Source: JADKBO01 sp965230345
GTDB lineage: Bacteria > Bacteroidota > Bacteroidia > Chitinophagales > Saprospiraceae
Reading direction: 5' to 3'
NCBI GenBank assembly: GCA_965230345.1
Contig: CBDDKR010000002.1
Coordinates: 992,001 to 1,056,000, forward strand
DNA: 64,000 nucleotides
Position 1 is the first letter of the stretch. Each line of letters opens with the position of its first letter. A program made the translations under genes and the position numbers. The notes beneath the pieces were generated by a model. That model made no database searches. It had not been told where the DNA came from and was given only the letters and a program-made list of their open reading frames with translations. Positions 35,959-43,548 of this stretch are shown here, in pieces.

Positions 35959-36615
35959 ATGAAAATAATATTCTTTTTGACAACTTTTTTGGCTGTATTG
36001 TTTTGCGGTTGTGAAAATCAAGAAGCCATCCAGATTAACACTTCTGCAAAGCTTGAGCAACGAATTCTAAGAGAATTAAAGATTGAATTAACACAAAATC
36101 TTGAGGATATAACTTCAAATATTCAATCTTTAAAGTCTTCTAAAAGAGCAAATGAAGTTGTTATTGGCCATATGGATGGTAATGTAAAATATCATGACTC
36201 TTTAGATGTTTATTTTGCTAATTTATATCCGTATTTAGTCTTTTTGCCTAATACAACTACATTTGACCACCTTGAAAGTAGGAGTCTATTTACCATAACG
36301 AATGATTCTTTAAGGGCGTCTATATCCAATTTGTTTGGCGTTCAATACGAATTGTACAAGTCATTTGAGACTACCTATTTTGTCGAACATTATACCAACT
36401 ATATTAAACCGATGTTTATGAAAGAATTTGAATCATTCAAATTTTATAGATCGTTTAAACCAATTGATTATAATCGATTTATCAATAGCAATGATAATAG
36501 AAGGGTAATGACTTATACAATTGATGCCATTGAAACTTTTATTATTATGCAATCCGGGCTTAAAATGAATGTTCAAAAACTAATAGCAGAAATAGACAAT
36601 GAATTGAGTGAATAG
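35959..36615 (+). CDS. hypothetical lipoprotein
   Basis: 218 residues with a lipobox at about Cys16-18 (AVLFCGCEN), then a helical soluble domain without recognised motifs. The pattern is close to small Bacteroidota lipoproteins that carry a coiled stretch after the anchor (LEQRILRELKIELTQNLEDI). It lies 18 nt after the NTF2-fold gene, so co-transcription is likely, and a strong hairpin follows. Confidence 0.65.
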   Translation: MKIIFFLTTFLAVLFCGCENQEAIQINTSAKLEQRILRELKIELTQNLEDITSNIQSLKSSKRANEVVIGHMDGNVKYHDSLDVYFANLYPYLVFLPNTTTFDHLESRSLFTITNDSLRASISNLFGVQYELYKSFETTYFVEHYTNYIKPMFMKEFESFKFYRSFKPIDYNRFINSNDNRRVMTYTIDAIETFIIMQSGLKMNVQKLIAEIDNELSE

Positions 36616-36697
36616 AAGGTGATTATCAACTTAAGTTACTGTTATAGGGCATTGTAAATACTAAGAAATTAATGTTACGAAATTGTAGAAGAACAAA

Positions 36698-36744
36698 GAA
36701 AAGGGTATATGAGTAAAATCCGATTTTATTCATATACCCTTTTC
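36698..36744. terminator. long perfect-stem bidirectional terminator
   Basis: GAAAAGGGTATATGAGTAAA and its complement form a stem of about 22 bp (one G-U pair) with a very small loop. It has A-rich and T-rich flanks on both sides, so it can stop transcription from either direction. It lies 82 nt after the lipoprotein gene. The rest of the 427-bp gap holds a MITE-like element. Confidence 0.8.
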
Positions 36745-36852
36745 GTTTACATTACCAAATAGAGTGATTGAGATATGTGTTTGTGGGGAAATAATAATAT
36801 GAATAATTCTGTATAAATTTTGCTATATATGCATTTGGTTAGTCGTATTTAC

Positions 36853-37022
36853 ATTGAAGTGATCTAAAACTAAATGCTAACGCTAGAATCAACTCATTGA
36901 AATCCAATCTCTGCTCAAGAATTAGTTTCCGTAGCTTTGGCTGTGCAAATGAATTTTCGGATTGATCGTACTTCCAAGCAGTTAATTCCGCTATTGAACA
37001 CTGGTTTTAAATCACTTCAATT
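36853..37022. mobile_element. MITE-like element, copy 1
   Basis: A 170-bp noncoding block starting ATTGAAGTGATCTAAAA and ending TTTTAAATCACTTCAAT: 16-17-bp terminal inverted repeats with one mismatch. A clearly homologous copy in the same orientation is at 51108-51276. It has no transposase, so any movement would depend on a partner element elsewhere. It ends 20 nt before the next gene and may supply part of its leader. No clean target duplication is visible. Confidence 0.75.
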
Positions 37023-37042
37023 ATTACAACACTAGAGAGTAT

Positions 37043-37690
37043 ATGAATAAAAATCTTTTAATGGGTATTCTTTTTTGCTCTATTCTTTTGGCATGTGGAG
37101 GGAATAAGGATAAAGGAATTGTTTTCTTTCTACATAATCGGTTTTTAGAAACGCACAAACTTTATGAACTACACCCTGAATATGGGCGAACTGAATATAA
37201 AGAAATTTTGAAAGAGTTTGAAAATAACGGGCTACAGGTAATAAGCGAAAAAAGAAACGGAAATGTAAATGCTCGTGAATATGCTATAGGAGTTGTAAAT
37301 CAAATTGATAGCTTGATTCAAAACGGAATGGGGCCCAACAAGATAACTGTCGTCGGAACCTCCAAAGGCGGATATATTGCTCAATACGTTTCAACTCTTG
37401 CGAACAATGATAATTTGAACTTTGTATTCATTGGAAGTTTTAGAGACTCTGATCTTGAAATTATTCCAGAAATCAACTATTGTGGCAATATATTAACGAT
37501 ATATGAAAAATCTGACCCATTTGGAGTGTCTGCTATTGAGCGAAAAAAGACCTCGACTTGTTCAATCAAAAACTTTATGGAAATTGAACTAAATACGGGA
37601 AAAGGCCACGGCTTTTTATTCAAGCCTCTAAAAGAGTGGATAGAACCAACAGTAATGTGGGCAAAAGGAAATTTTGAAATGGATATATAA
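37043..37690 (+). CDS. alpha/beta-hydrolase-fold lipoprotein
   Basis: 215-residue lipoprotein (lipobox LLAC at Cys18). The core has the nucleophile elbow VVGTSKGGYIAQ (Ser at about 110) and a C-terminal GKGHGFLF with a likely catalytic His; the acid is probably in YEKSDPFG. It resembles small esterases or dienelactone-hydrolase-like proteins. It starts directly after MITE copy 1, which may therefore affect its expression. Confidence 0.75.
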   Translation: MNKNLLMGILFCSILLACGGNKDKGIVFFLHNRFLETHKLYELHPEYGRTEYKEILKEFENNGLQVISEKRNGNVNAREYAIGVVNQIDSLIQNGMGPNKITVVGTSKGGYIAQYVSTLANNDNLNFVFIGSFRDSDLEIIPEINYCGNILTIYEKSDPFGVSAIERKKTSTCSIKNFMEIELNTGKGHGFLFKPLKEWIEPTVMWAKGNFEMDI

Positions 37691-37877
37691 AGTTTGGTAA
37701 TAGGGGTCTGAAAACAAGAGATATAAGAGCAATGTTGAACTAAACCCTCCATCCCTAAATCAAGGTATATTGTGAGTTTGGAATAAATAATATTGTCCTA
37801 TTAAGCTGACAGGATATAATCTATTATATTAGCCTATATAAGCATTGTACATATAATTATTAGAAAAACTCAAACTT

Positions 37878-40622
37878 ATGAAAACACTTTATTTGATTTC
37901 TCTAGTCCTTTTGTGTCAGACTCTTTGTTTTAATGGTAATGCCCAGGCAAAGGTTTTTTGGGCAGAAGGTAATCTACTACACTTTTACAGTATAAACGAG
38001 GATTCTACTGATATGCAGTTGCTATATGTAGATACAATAGATAGTCCAGAGAACATATTCGTATATGAATCTAAGATTTACTTTAATGATAAAAACACTT
38101 TAAAAACGGTTAATAAAGATGGAAGTAATTATAAAACTTTATTGGTACGTGAGTCAATAATTACATCATTAGTTATTGATACTAAGGCTGAGCGAATTTA
38201 TTGGGTGGAAGTCGGAAAATCTATTTATTCTAGTAATCTTGATGGTTCGGACACGCAATTTCTATATAAGTTTTCTGGACAAGGTGGAAGTGTTAGATCA
38301 ATTGCCGTTGATGAGTCAAACGGATTAATATATTTTGCGAATAATAATGGTATATTTAGAATAAAGAAAAACCTGCAATCAGATGTACAAATAATTGAAG
38401 ATGGTTTAGAAATTCATAAACTACGGATAGATTCTGATGATAAAAAATTGTTTTGGATTGATAAGCGTAAAAATGAAGTTTATAGGAGTTCAATTGATGG
38501 TACAGATATAAAAGTTCTTTCTAACATTCTTTTTGCTAGGAGCCCAAAGGATATTTTTCTAGACAAAGAAAAAGGCCTTGTTCACATATTAGATATCAAA
38601 GGTTTTAACATTAAAAGCGTTAATTATTTTGGTAGCCCGCGCCAGGATTTAATGAGTTTGGGTAATGGTAATTCTGTTATAGCTAGGTATTCAATTTTTT
38701 ATGATTTTGGGGAAAATGAATTATTCTGGTCCGCAATTAGTTCGAATCCTTTTATTAAGAGTAAGGGGAAGAATGATTCAAGCTCCAAGATAGTGTTGCA
38801 AGATTCAACAAGTGAAATAACAGATGTTGCTATTGATCCAAATCAAGGAAGAATATATTTAACAGAGAAAGGAATTTTGAGTATGGATATCGATGGATCG
38901 AATAGGCAACAGTTAATTGATGTTGATGATGATATATTTTATGCTCAGGTTGACAACCAAAAAATTTATTACTTTGACGAGTCACAAATGTTAAAAAGGG
39001 CAGATTTAGACGGATCTAACATCGAAATGGTCTTGGATACTGTTTTTAGTAGTATACCAAGTATAGATGTTGATGCAGATATCATGTTTAGTGCTGATGT
39101 TTCTAGTGGTTTTGTTAAAAAAGTTTCGTTAAATACTGGTAAAGTTAAGTCATTGTACGATGGAGCTGTTGTTAATAAAATAAACTTTGATAATGGTAAC
39201 AATTCCTTATTTTGGATAGAGATGAAGCCGACTTTTAGAAGAATTATGGCGAGTGATTCAATGGGCAACAATTTACGAACTATTTATACGACACCAAATT
39301 TTATTTCGGACATTGCTTTAGATAAGGCATTCGAAAAAGTATATTGGTTGGAATATTTAGAAGGTGTTGGAGGTATATACTCTGCCGATTACGATGGTTC
39401 TAATATAAAGAAAATTCATTCGGTCAGAAACGTGCCACTGCATATAGAAGTATTAAGCATCTTTGATTTTGATCAAGACGGCTACCTCAGTGATGAGGAT
39501 TGTGACGATACGAATGCTTTGATTAACCCGGGCCAGCAAGAGGTTCCCTACAATGGTATAGACGACGATTGTGATCCAATGACCTTAGATGATGATATAG
39601 ACCAAGATGGTTATGTGTTGTCCGAGGATTGTGACGATACGAATGCTTTGGTTCATCCGGGCCAACAAGAGGTTCCCTACAATGGTATAGACGACGATTG
39701 TGACCCAATGACCTTGGATGATGATTTAGACCAAGACGGTTATGAGTTGTCCAAGGATTGTGATGACACGAATGCTTTGATTAACCCCGGTCAACAAGAG
39801 ATTCCCTACAATGGTATAGACGAGGATTGTGACCCAATGACCTTGGATGATGATATAGACCAAGACGGTTATGTGTTGTCCGAGGATTGTGACGATACGA
39901 ATGCTTTGATTAATCCAGGTCAACAAGAGATTCCTTACAATGGTATAGACGAGGATTGTGATCCAATGACCTTAGATGATGATTTAGACCAAGACGGTTA
40001 TGTGTTGTCTGAGGATTGTGACGATACGAATGCTTTGATTAATCCAGGTCAACAAGAGGTTCCTTACAATGGTATAGACGACGATTGTGATCCAATGACC
40101 TTGGATGATGATATAGACCAAGACGGTTATGTGTTGTCCGAGGATTGTGACGATACGAATGCTTTGATTAACCCGGGCCAGCAAGAGGTTCCCTACAATG
40201 GTATAGACGACGATTGTGATCCAGTGACCTTGGATGATGATTTGGACCAAGACGGTTACTTGGGTGATGTAGATTGTAATGACGATAATCCTAATATTTA
40301 TCCAGGTGCCGAAGAAATTCCAAATAATGGTATTGATGAAGATTGTGATGGATCGGACGCCACAACATCAACGTATGAATGGGGATATTCAACTGTAAAA
40401 ATCTATCCAAATCCTGCAAGTGAGTTTATTACCATTGATGTATCTCATCCAATGAATTATTGGGTGGCTCTTTATGATATAAATGGTAGAGAAATACATC
40501 GAGCTAAGAATATTAAACAGCTTTTTGTCGATTCTTTCTCGCCAGGTATTTATGTGTTGGAACTGTCAGACATTGCATCAGGTAATAGGATACTAAATAG
40601 AATGATGATCAAGAGAAAGTAA
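37878..40622 (+). CDS. secreted YWTD-propeller protein with seven MopE-like repeats and T9SS domain
   Basis: 914-residue surface or secreted protein with a signal peptide (cleaved near GNAQA). Residues 30-530 hold two rounds of LDL-receptor-type YWTD beta-propeller blades (RIYWVEVGKSIYSSNLDGSD pattern). Residues about 532-827 are seven 43-residue repeats of the DQDGYVLSEDCDDTNALINP type, an EF-hand-like calcium-binding motif also seen in MopE-like proteins. Residues about 835-914 form a T9SS sorting domain (IYPNPASEFITIDV). Likely a calcium-stiffened adhesin or binding protein. Confidence 0.87.
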   Translation: MKTLYLISLVLLCQTLCFNGNAQAKVFWAEGNLLHFYSINEDSTDMQLLYVDTIDSPENIFVYESKIYFNDKNTLKTVNKDGSNYKTLLVRESIITSLVIDTKAERIYWVEVGKSIYSSNLDGSDTQFLYKFSGQGGSVRSIAVDESNGLIYFANNNGIFRIKKNLQSDVQIIEDGLEIHKLRIDSDDKKLFWIDKRKNEVYRSSIDGTDIKVLSNILFARSPKDIFLDKEKGLVHILDIKGFNIKSVNYFGSPRQDLMSLGNGNSVIARYSIFYDFGENELFWSAISSNPFIKSKGKNDSSSKIVLQDSTSEITDVAIDPNQGRIYLTEKGILSMDIDGSNRQQLIDVDDDIFYAQVDNQKIYYFDESQMLKRADLDGSNIEMVLDTVFSSIPSIDVDADIMFSADVSSGFVKKVSLNTGKVKSLYDGAVVNKINFDNGNNSLFWIEMKPTFRRIMASDSMGNNLRTIYTTPNFISDIALDKAFEKVYWLEYLEGVGGIYSADYDGSNIKKIHSVRNVPLHIEVLSIFDFDQDGYLSDEDCDDTNALINPGQQEVPYNGIDDDCDPMTLDDDIDQDGYVLSEDCDDTNALVHPGQQEVPYNGIDDDCDPMTLDDDLDQDGYELSKDCDDTNALINPGQQEIPYNGIDEDCDPMTLDDDIDQDGYVLSEDCDDTNALINPGQQEIPYNGIDEDCDPMTLDDDLDQDGYVLSEDCDDTNALINPGQQEVPYNGIDDDCDPMTLDDDIDQDGYVLSEDCDDTNALINPGQQEVPYNGIDDDCDPVTLDDDLDQDGYLGDVDCNDDNPNIYPGAEEIPNNGIDEDCDGSDATTSTYEWGYSTVKIYPNPASEFITIDVSHPMNYWVALYDINGREIHRAKNIKQLFVDSFSPGIYVLELSDIASGNRILNRMMIKRK
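39471..40359 (+). repeat. seven tandem 129-bp coding repeats
   Basis: In-frame units start at 39471, 39600, 39729, 39858, 39987, 40116 and 40245, exactly 129 bp apart. Units 2-6 are nearly identical at DNA level; unit 7 is diverged. They encode the DxDGDxxxxxDCDD-type calcium-binding motif. The antisense strand shows open frames across the array only because of the repeat composition. Confidence 0.93.
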
Positions 40623-40666
40623 TCTATTTTTCATGGAGTAATTGTTTCATATTAATGGATGAAATA

Positions 40667-41044
40667 TTATTCATGTCCTGAACAATCTTGGCTTTTCCCC
40701 ATGGTTGTAATTCTATGTTTTAGTCCCCATTTAAGCATTGTGTCGATGACCGTAGATAGATCGTAACCAGATGTAGTCATTTCGTATTCTATGAGTACGG
40801 GACGTGTATTGTGTACAATTCGGCTTACAATACCATTGAGTTCAAGTTCTTTTAATTCCTTTGATAGCATTCTGGGAGTAATTCGATTGATATCCGCCTC
40901 CAAATCTTTAAACCTTTTTTTGCCCTGCAGCAATGCGGCAATAATAGGCAGTTTCCACTTGCCACTGATTACATTTAGGGTATCATTTACAGCTAAAACA
41001 TAGGCTTTAGGGCATCTTTTTACTTCTGAAAACTCGTGCAACAT
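40667..41044 (-). CDS. HxlR-family winged-helix regulator
   Basis: 125-residue transcription factor with a single HxlR/DUF24 winged helix: CPKAYVLAVNDTLNVISGKW, with the leading Cys typical of the family (HypR/YodB-type sensors), then RITPRMLSKELKELELNGIV. Such proteins sense electrophiles or disulphide stress and repress a divergent gene. A palindrome lies between this gene and the divergent yceI-like gene, fitting auto-regulation and control of that target. Confidence 0.92.
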   Translation of the reverse strand: MLHEFSEVKRCPKAYVLAVNDTLNVISGKWKLPIIAALLQGKKRFKDLEADINRITPRMLSKELKELELNGIVSRIVHNTRPVLIEYEMTTSGYDLSTVIDTMLKWGLKHRITTMGKSQDCSGHE

Positions 41045-41063
41045 AATTATAGATAAAAAGTTT

Positions 41064-41081
41064 ACTATACTATTGTATAGT
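41064..41081. promoter_or_regulatory. palindromic operator for the HxlR regulator
   Basis: ACTATAC-TATT-GTATAGT is a perfect 7+4+7 inverted repeat in the 116-bp gap between the divergent HxlR and YceI genes, 20 nt from the regulator ATG. HxlR proteins bind as dimers to such TA-rich palindromes. Another TATAGT half-site lies about 31 bp downstream. Confidence 0.75.
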
Positions 41082-41124
41082 GCTTTAAAAACAGAAATTA
41101 CTTCCTTTAATATAGTGAAGATAA

Positions 41125-41132
41125 TATGTTTG
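41125..41132 (+). promoter_or_regulatory. candidate -7 element of the yceI-like gene
   Basis: TATGTTTG matches TAnnTTTG, 28 nt before the ATG at 41161. The HxlR palindrome lies 43 bp upstream of it, near the expected -33 to -50 region, and could block or assist polymerase. Confidence 0.5.
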
Positions 41133-41160
41133 TCTCATTAATTAAAAAAAATTCGTTTTA

Positions 41161-41751
41161 ATGAAATCAATCAAGTTAGTATTATCTCTCCTTATTGTAG
41201 GAGGTTTTTCCTTGAACGCACAGGAAACAAATTGGAATTTTGATGCATCTCATTCTAAGATTGCATTTGCAGTTTCTCACATGGTCATTTCTGAAACAGA
41301 AGGACAGTTTAATAGTTACAATGGGAGCGTAACTACAAATGGTGAAGAGTTTGAAAACGCCAAAATTCAATTTACAATTGATGTTGCAAGTGTAGATACA
41401 GATGATGAAGGTCGAGATGAGCATTTAAGAGCACCAGATTTTTTTAATGTTGAGAAACATCCAAACATCTCATTTGAAAGTACTTCAATGAAGAAAATTG
41501 ACGGAAAGAATTATAAATTAATGGGTAACATGACATTAATGGGCGTAACTAAACCTATTACATTAGACGTTATTTATGGTGGAATGGTAAATGATCCTTG
41601 GGGAAATACCAGAGCTGGATTTAAGTTAAAAGGCTCTATTAATAGAAATGATTTTGGTCTTAAGTATAATTCTAGACTAGACAGTGGTGGATTGATGATT
41701 GGAGAGGAAGTAGAATTAAAGTGCAATGTAGAATTGGTTAAGAAAGCATAG
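41161..41751 (+). CDS. yceI: YceI-family periplasmic lipid-binding protein
   Basis: 196-residue exported protein (signal peptide ends SLNAQ) with a complete YceI lipocalin-like barrel. Motifs are WNFDASHSKIAFAVSHMVIS, DVASVDTDDEGRDEHLRAPD and FFNVEKHPNISFEST, then an LMGNMTLMGVTKPITLDV strand pair. YceI proteins bind isoprenoid or quinone-like lipids, and in Bacteroidota are often controlled by redox-responsive HxlR regulators, as the divergent neighbour here suggests. An IS element starts 12 nt after its stop. Confidence 0.93.
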   Translation: MKSIKLVLSLLIVGGFSLNAQETNWNFDASHSKIAFAVSHMVISETEGQFNSYNGSVTTNGEEFENAKIQFTIDVASVDTDDEGRDEHLRAPDFFNVEKHPNISFESTSMKKIDGKNYKLMGNMTLMGVTKPITLDVIYGGMVNDPWGNTRAGFKLKGSINRNDFGLKYNSRLDSGGLMIGEEVELKCNVELVKKA

Positions 41752-41763
41752 TAAAAACAAAAT

Positions 41764-43523
41764 GGGGCTGTCTCATAAGGGCAGTCTCTTTTTTTATTAT
41801 AAAATGTAATGAATAAGTTGTATTTTGTAGTATGGGCAAAAGACAACGAGAGGCGACCTTCAAGCCTTATAATCCGGATCAACTCAGTTTACTTCCACCA
41901 AGTCTTGATGAATTAATTCCATCGAATCACGTAGTACGAGTAGTACGTGAAGTAATTGATAAGGTTAATATAGATAGCATTATCAAAAAGTACAAAGGAG
42001 GAGGAGCGAGTTCTTTTCATCCTAAGATGATGTTGAAAATCATTGTTTTTGGATATTTATCAAATATATACTCGTCGCGAAAAATAGAGCAGGCAGTGTC
42101 AAGTAATATATATTTTATGTGGTTGGCAGGGATGCAACGCCCAGACCATAATACGATTAATCGCTTCCGCAACGATAAACTGAAGGGCGTACTCAAAGAA
42201 GTATTTGCTCAAGTAGTAACCCTAATGTCAGATCAAGGATTAGTGGATATCAAAACGCTCTATGTAGATGGTACGAAATTAGAAGCCAATGCAAATAAAT
42301 ACACCTTTGTATGGGGAAAATCAATAAAACGACATAAGGCACGAATCAAATCACAATTAGAAGAGTTATGGAAATATGCACAGAGCGTTGCCAAAGAAGA
42401 GTTGATGGATAATGCACCTACGACATACCCAGAGTTAGATGCTGAGCAAGTGAACAAAACAATAGATATTATCAATGAAGCAATCAAGGATAAACCAATA
42501 GATAAGAAGGTAAAACAAAAGCTGAATTACGCAAAGCGAAACTGGCCACAGAATATGGAGAAGTATAAGAAGCAGGAAGGTATATTGGGTGATCGTAATT
42601 CGTATTCGAAGACAGATCCAGATGCTACTTTCATGCGAATGAAAGATGACCATATGAGAAATGGGCAACTAAAAGCTGGATATAACTGGCAGATTAGCAC
42701 CTCCAATCAATATATTCTCAATTACGACATCTATCCCAATGCTACAGACACCCTCACACTGCCTGATCATCTAGATCAATATAAGGCACTCTACCAACAA
42801 AACCCAGATGTGGTAGTAGCGGATTCAGGCTATGGATCAGAGGAGAACTATGAGCTATTGGAAACCAGAGGCATAGAAGCTTATGTCAAATACAATTACT
42901 TCCACAAGGAGCAAAAATCAAAAGGGAAGATCAAACCCAAAAATGCCTTTAAACAAGAGCATCTCTATTACGATAAAACTCAAGACCATTTTATCTGTCC
43001 GATGGGTCAAAAAATGAACAAGAGATATGATGCTCGCCGTAAAACGAAATCGGGATATGAACAAAGCTACAGTGTTTACGAAGCTCAAAATTGCAGCGGC
43101 TGTCCACTGCGAGGAGCGTGCCACAAAAGCAAATCTAATAGGAAAATACAGATCAACTCGAAACTCAAGCGTCTAAAAGACAAAGCTCGCCAAAAACTAT
43201 TGAGTGAACAAGGGGTTGCACACCGCTCACAGAGGCCTGTAGATGTGGAAGCGGTGTTTGGTAACATAAAACAGAACAAAAACTTTACTCGCTTCATGCT
43301 GAGAGGAAAAGACAATGTCCTCATCGAATGTGGATTAATAGCTTTAGCCCATAATTTGGCTAAAATGGCTAAGAATTAAGATAAAAACCTAAAATCAGCA
43401 CAGAAAACACCATCAACTCTAGCTATTCTCAAATCAAGAATATCAAATTATAAATTTTCTCTAACTATCTTCATGCAACACATCTCCCAATGAAAAAAGG
43501 CCATCTCTATATGAGACAGCCTC
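41764..43523 (+). mobile_element. complete IS1182-family insertion sequence
   Basis: About 1760 bp. The left end reads GGGGCTGTCTCATA and the right end, read inward, GAGGCTGTCTCATA: 13 of 14 match, a typical IS1182 terminal repeat. It holds one intact transposase. It sits between the convergent ends of yceI and the metalloprotease gene, harming neither. No exact target duplication is visible (flanks AAAAT and AACAT). The 170 bp after the transposase is noncoding. Confidence 0.85.
41832..43379 (+). CDS. IS1182-family transposase
   Basis: 515-residue DDE transposase, intact. An N-terminal DUF772 domain (LSLLPPSLDELIPSNHVVRV; SSRKIEQAVSSNIYFMWLAG) precedes the catalytic core with Asp in LYVDGTKLEANAN, Asp in VVADSGYGSEENY and a late Glu in the VDVEAVFGNIKQN region. 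A Cys-containing insert (CSGCPLRGACHKS) is typical. Complete frame and good ends suggest the element may still be active. Confidence 0.95.
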   Translation: MGKRQREATFKPYNPDQLSLLPPSLDELIPSNHVVRVVREVIDKVNIDSIIKKYKGGGASSFHPKMMLKIIVFGYLSNIYSSRKIEQAVSSNIYFMWLAGMQRPDHNTINRFRNDKLKGVLKEVFAQVVTLMSDQGLVDIKTLYVDGTKLEANANKYTFVWGKSIKRHKARIKSQLEELWKYAQSVAKEELMDNAPTTYPELDAEQVNKTIDIINEAIKDKPIDKKVKQKLNYAKRNWPQNMEKYKKQEGILGDRNSYSKTDPDATFMRMKDDHMRNGQLKAGYNWQISTSNQYILNYDIYPNATDTLTLPDHLDQYKALYQQNPDVVVADSGYGSEENYELLETRGIEAYVKYNYFHKEQKSKGKIKPKNAFKQEHLYYDKTQDHFICPMGQKMNKRYDARRKTKSGYEQSYSVYEAQNCSGCPLRGACHKSKSNRKIQINSKLKRLKDKARQKLLSEQGVAHRSQRPVDVEAVFGNIKQNKNFTRFMLRGKDNVLIECGLIALAHNLAKMAKN

Positions 43524-43548
43524 AACATACATTATAATAGAGAATTTT

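Noticed and set aside
39471..40359. Possible CRISPR or satellite array
   Set aside because: Continuous in-frame 129-bp repeats encoding calcium-type motifs; no spacer structure.
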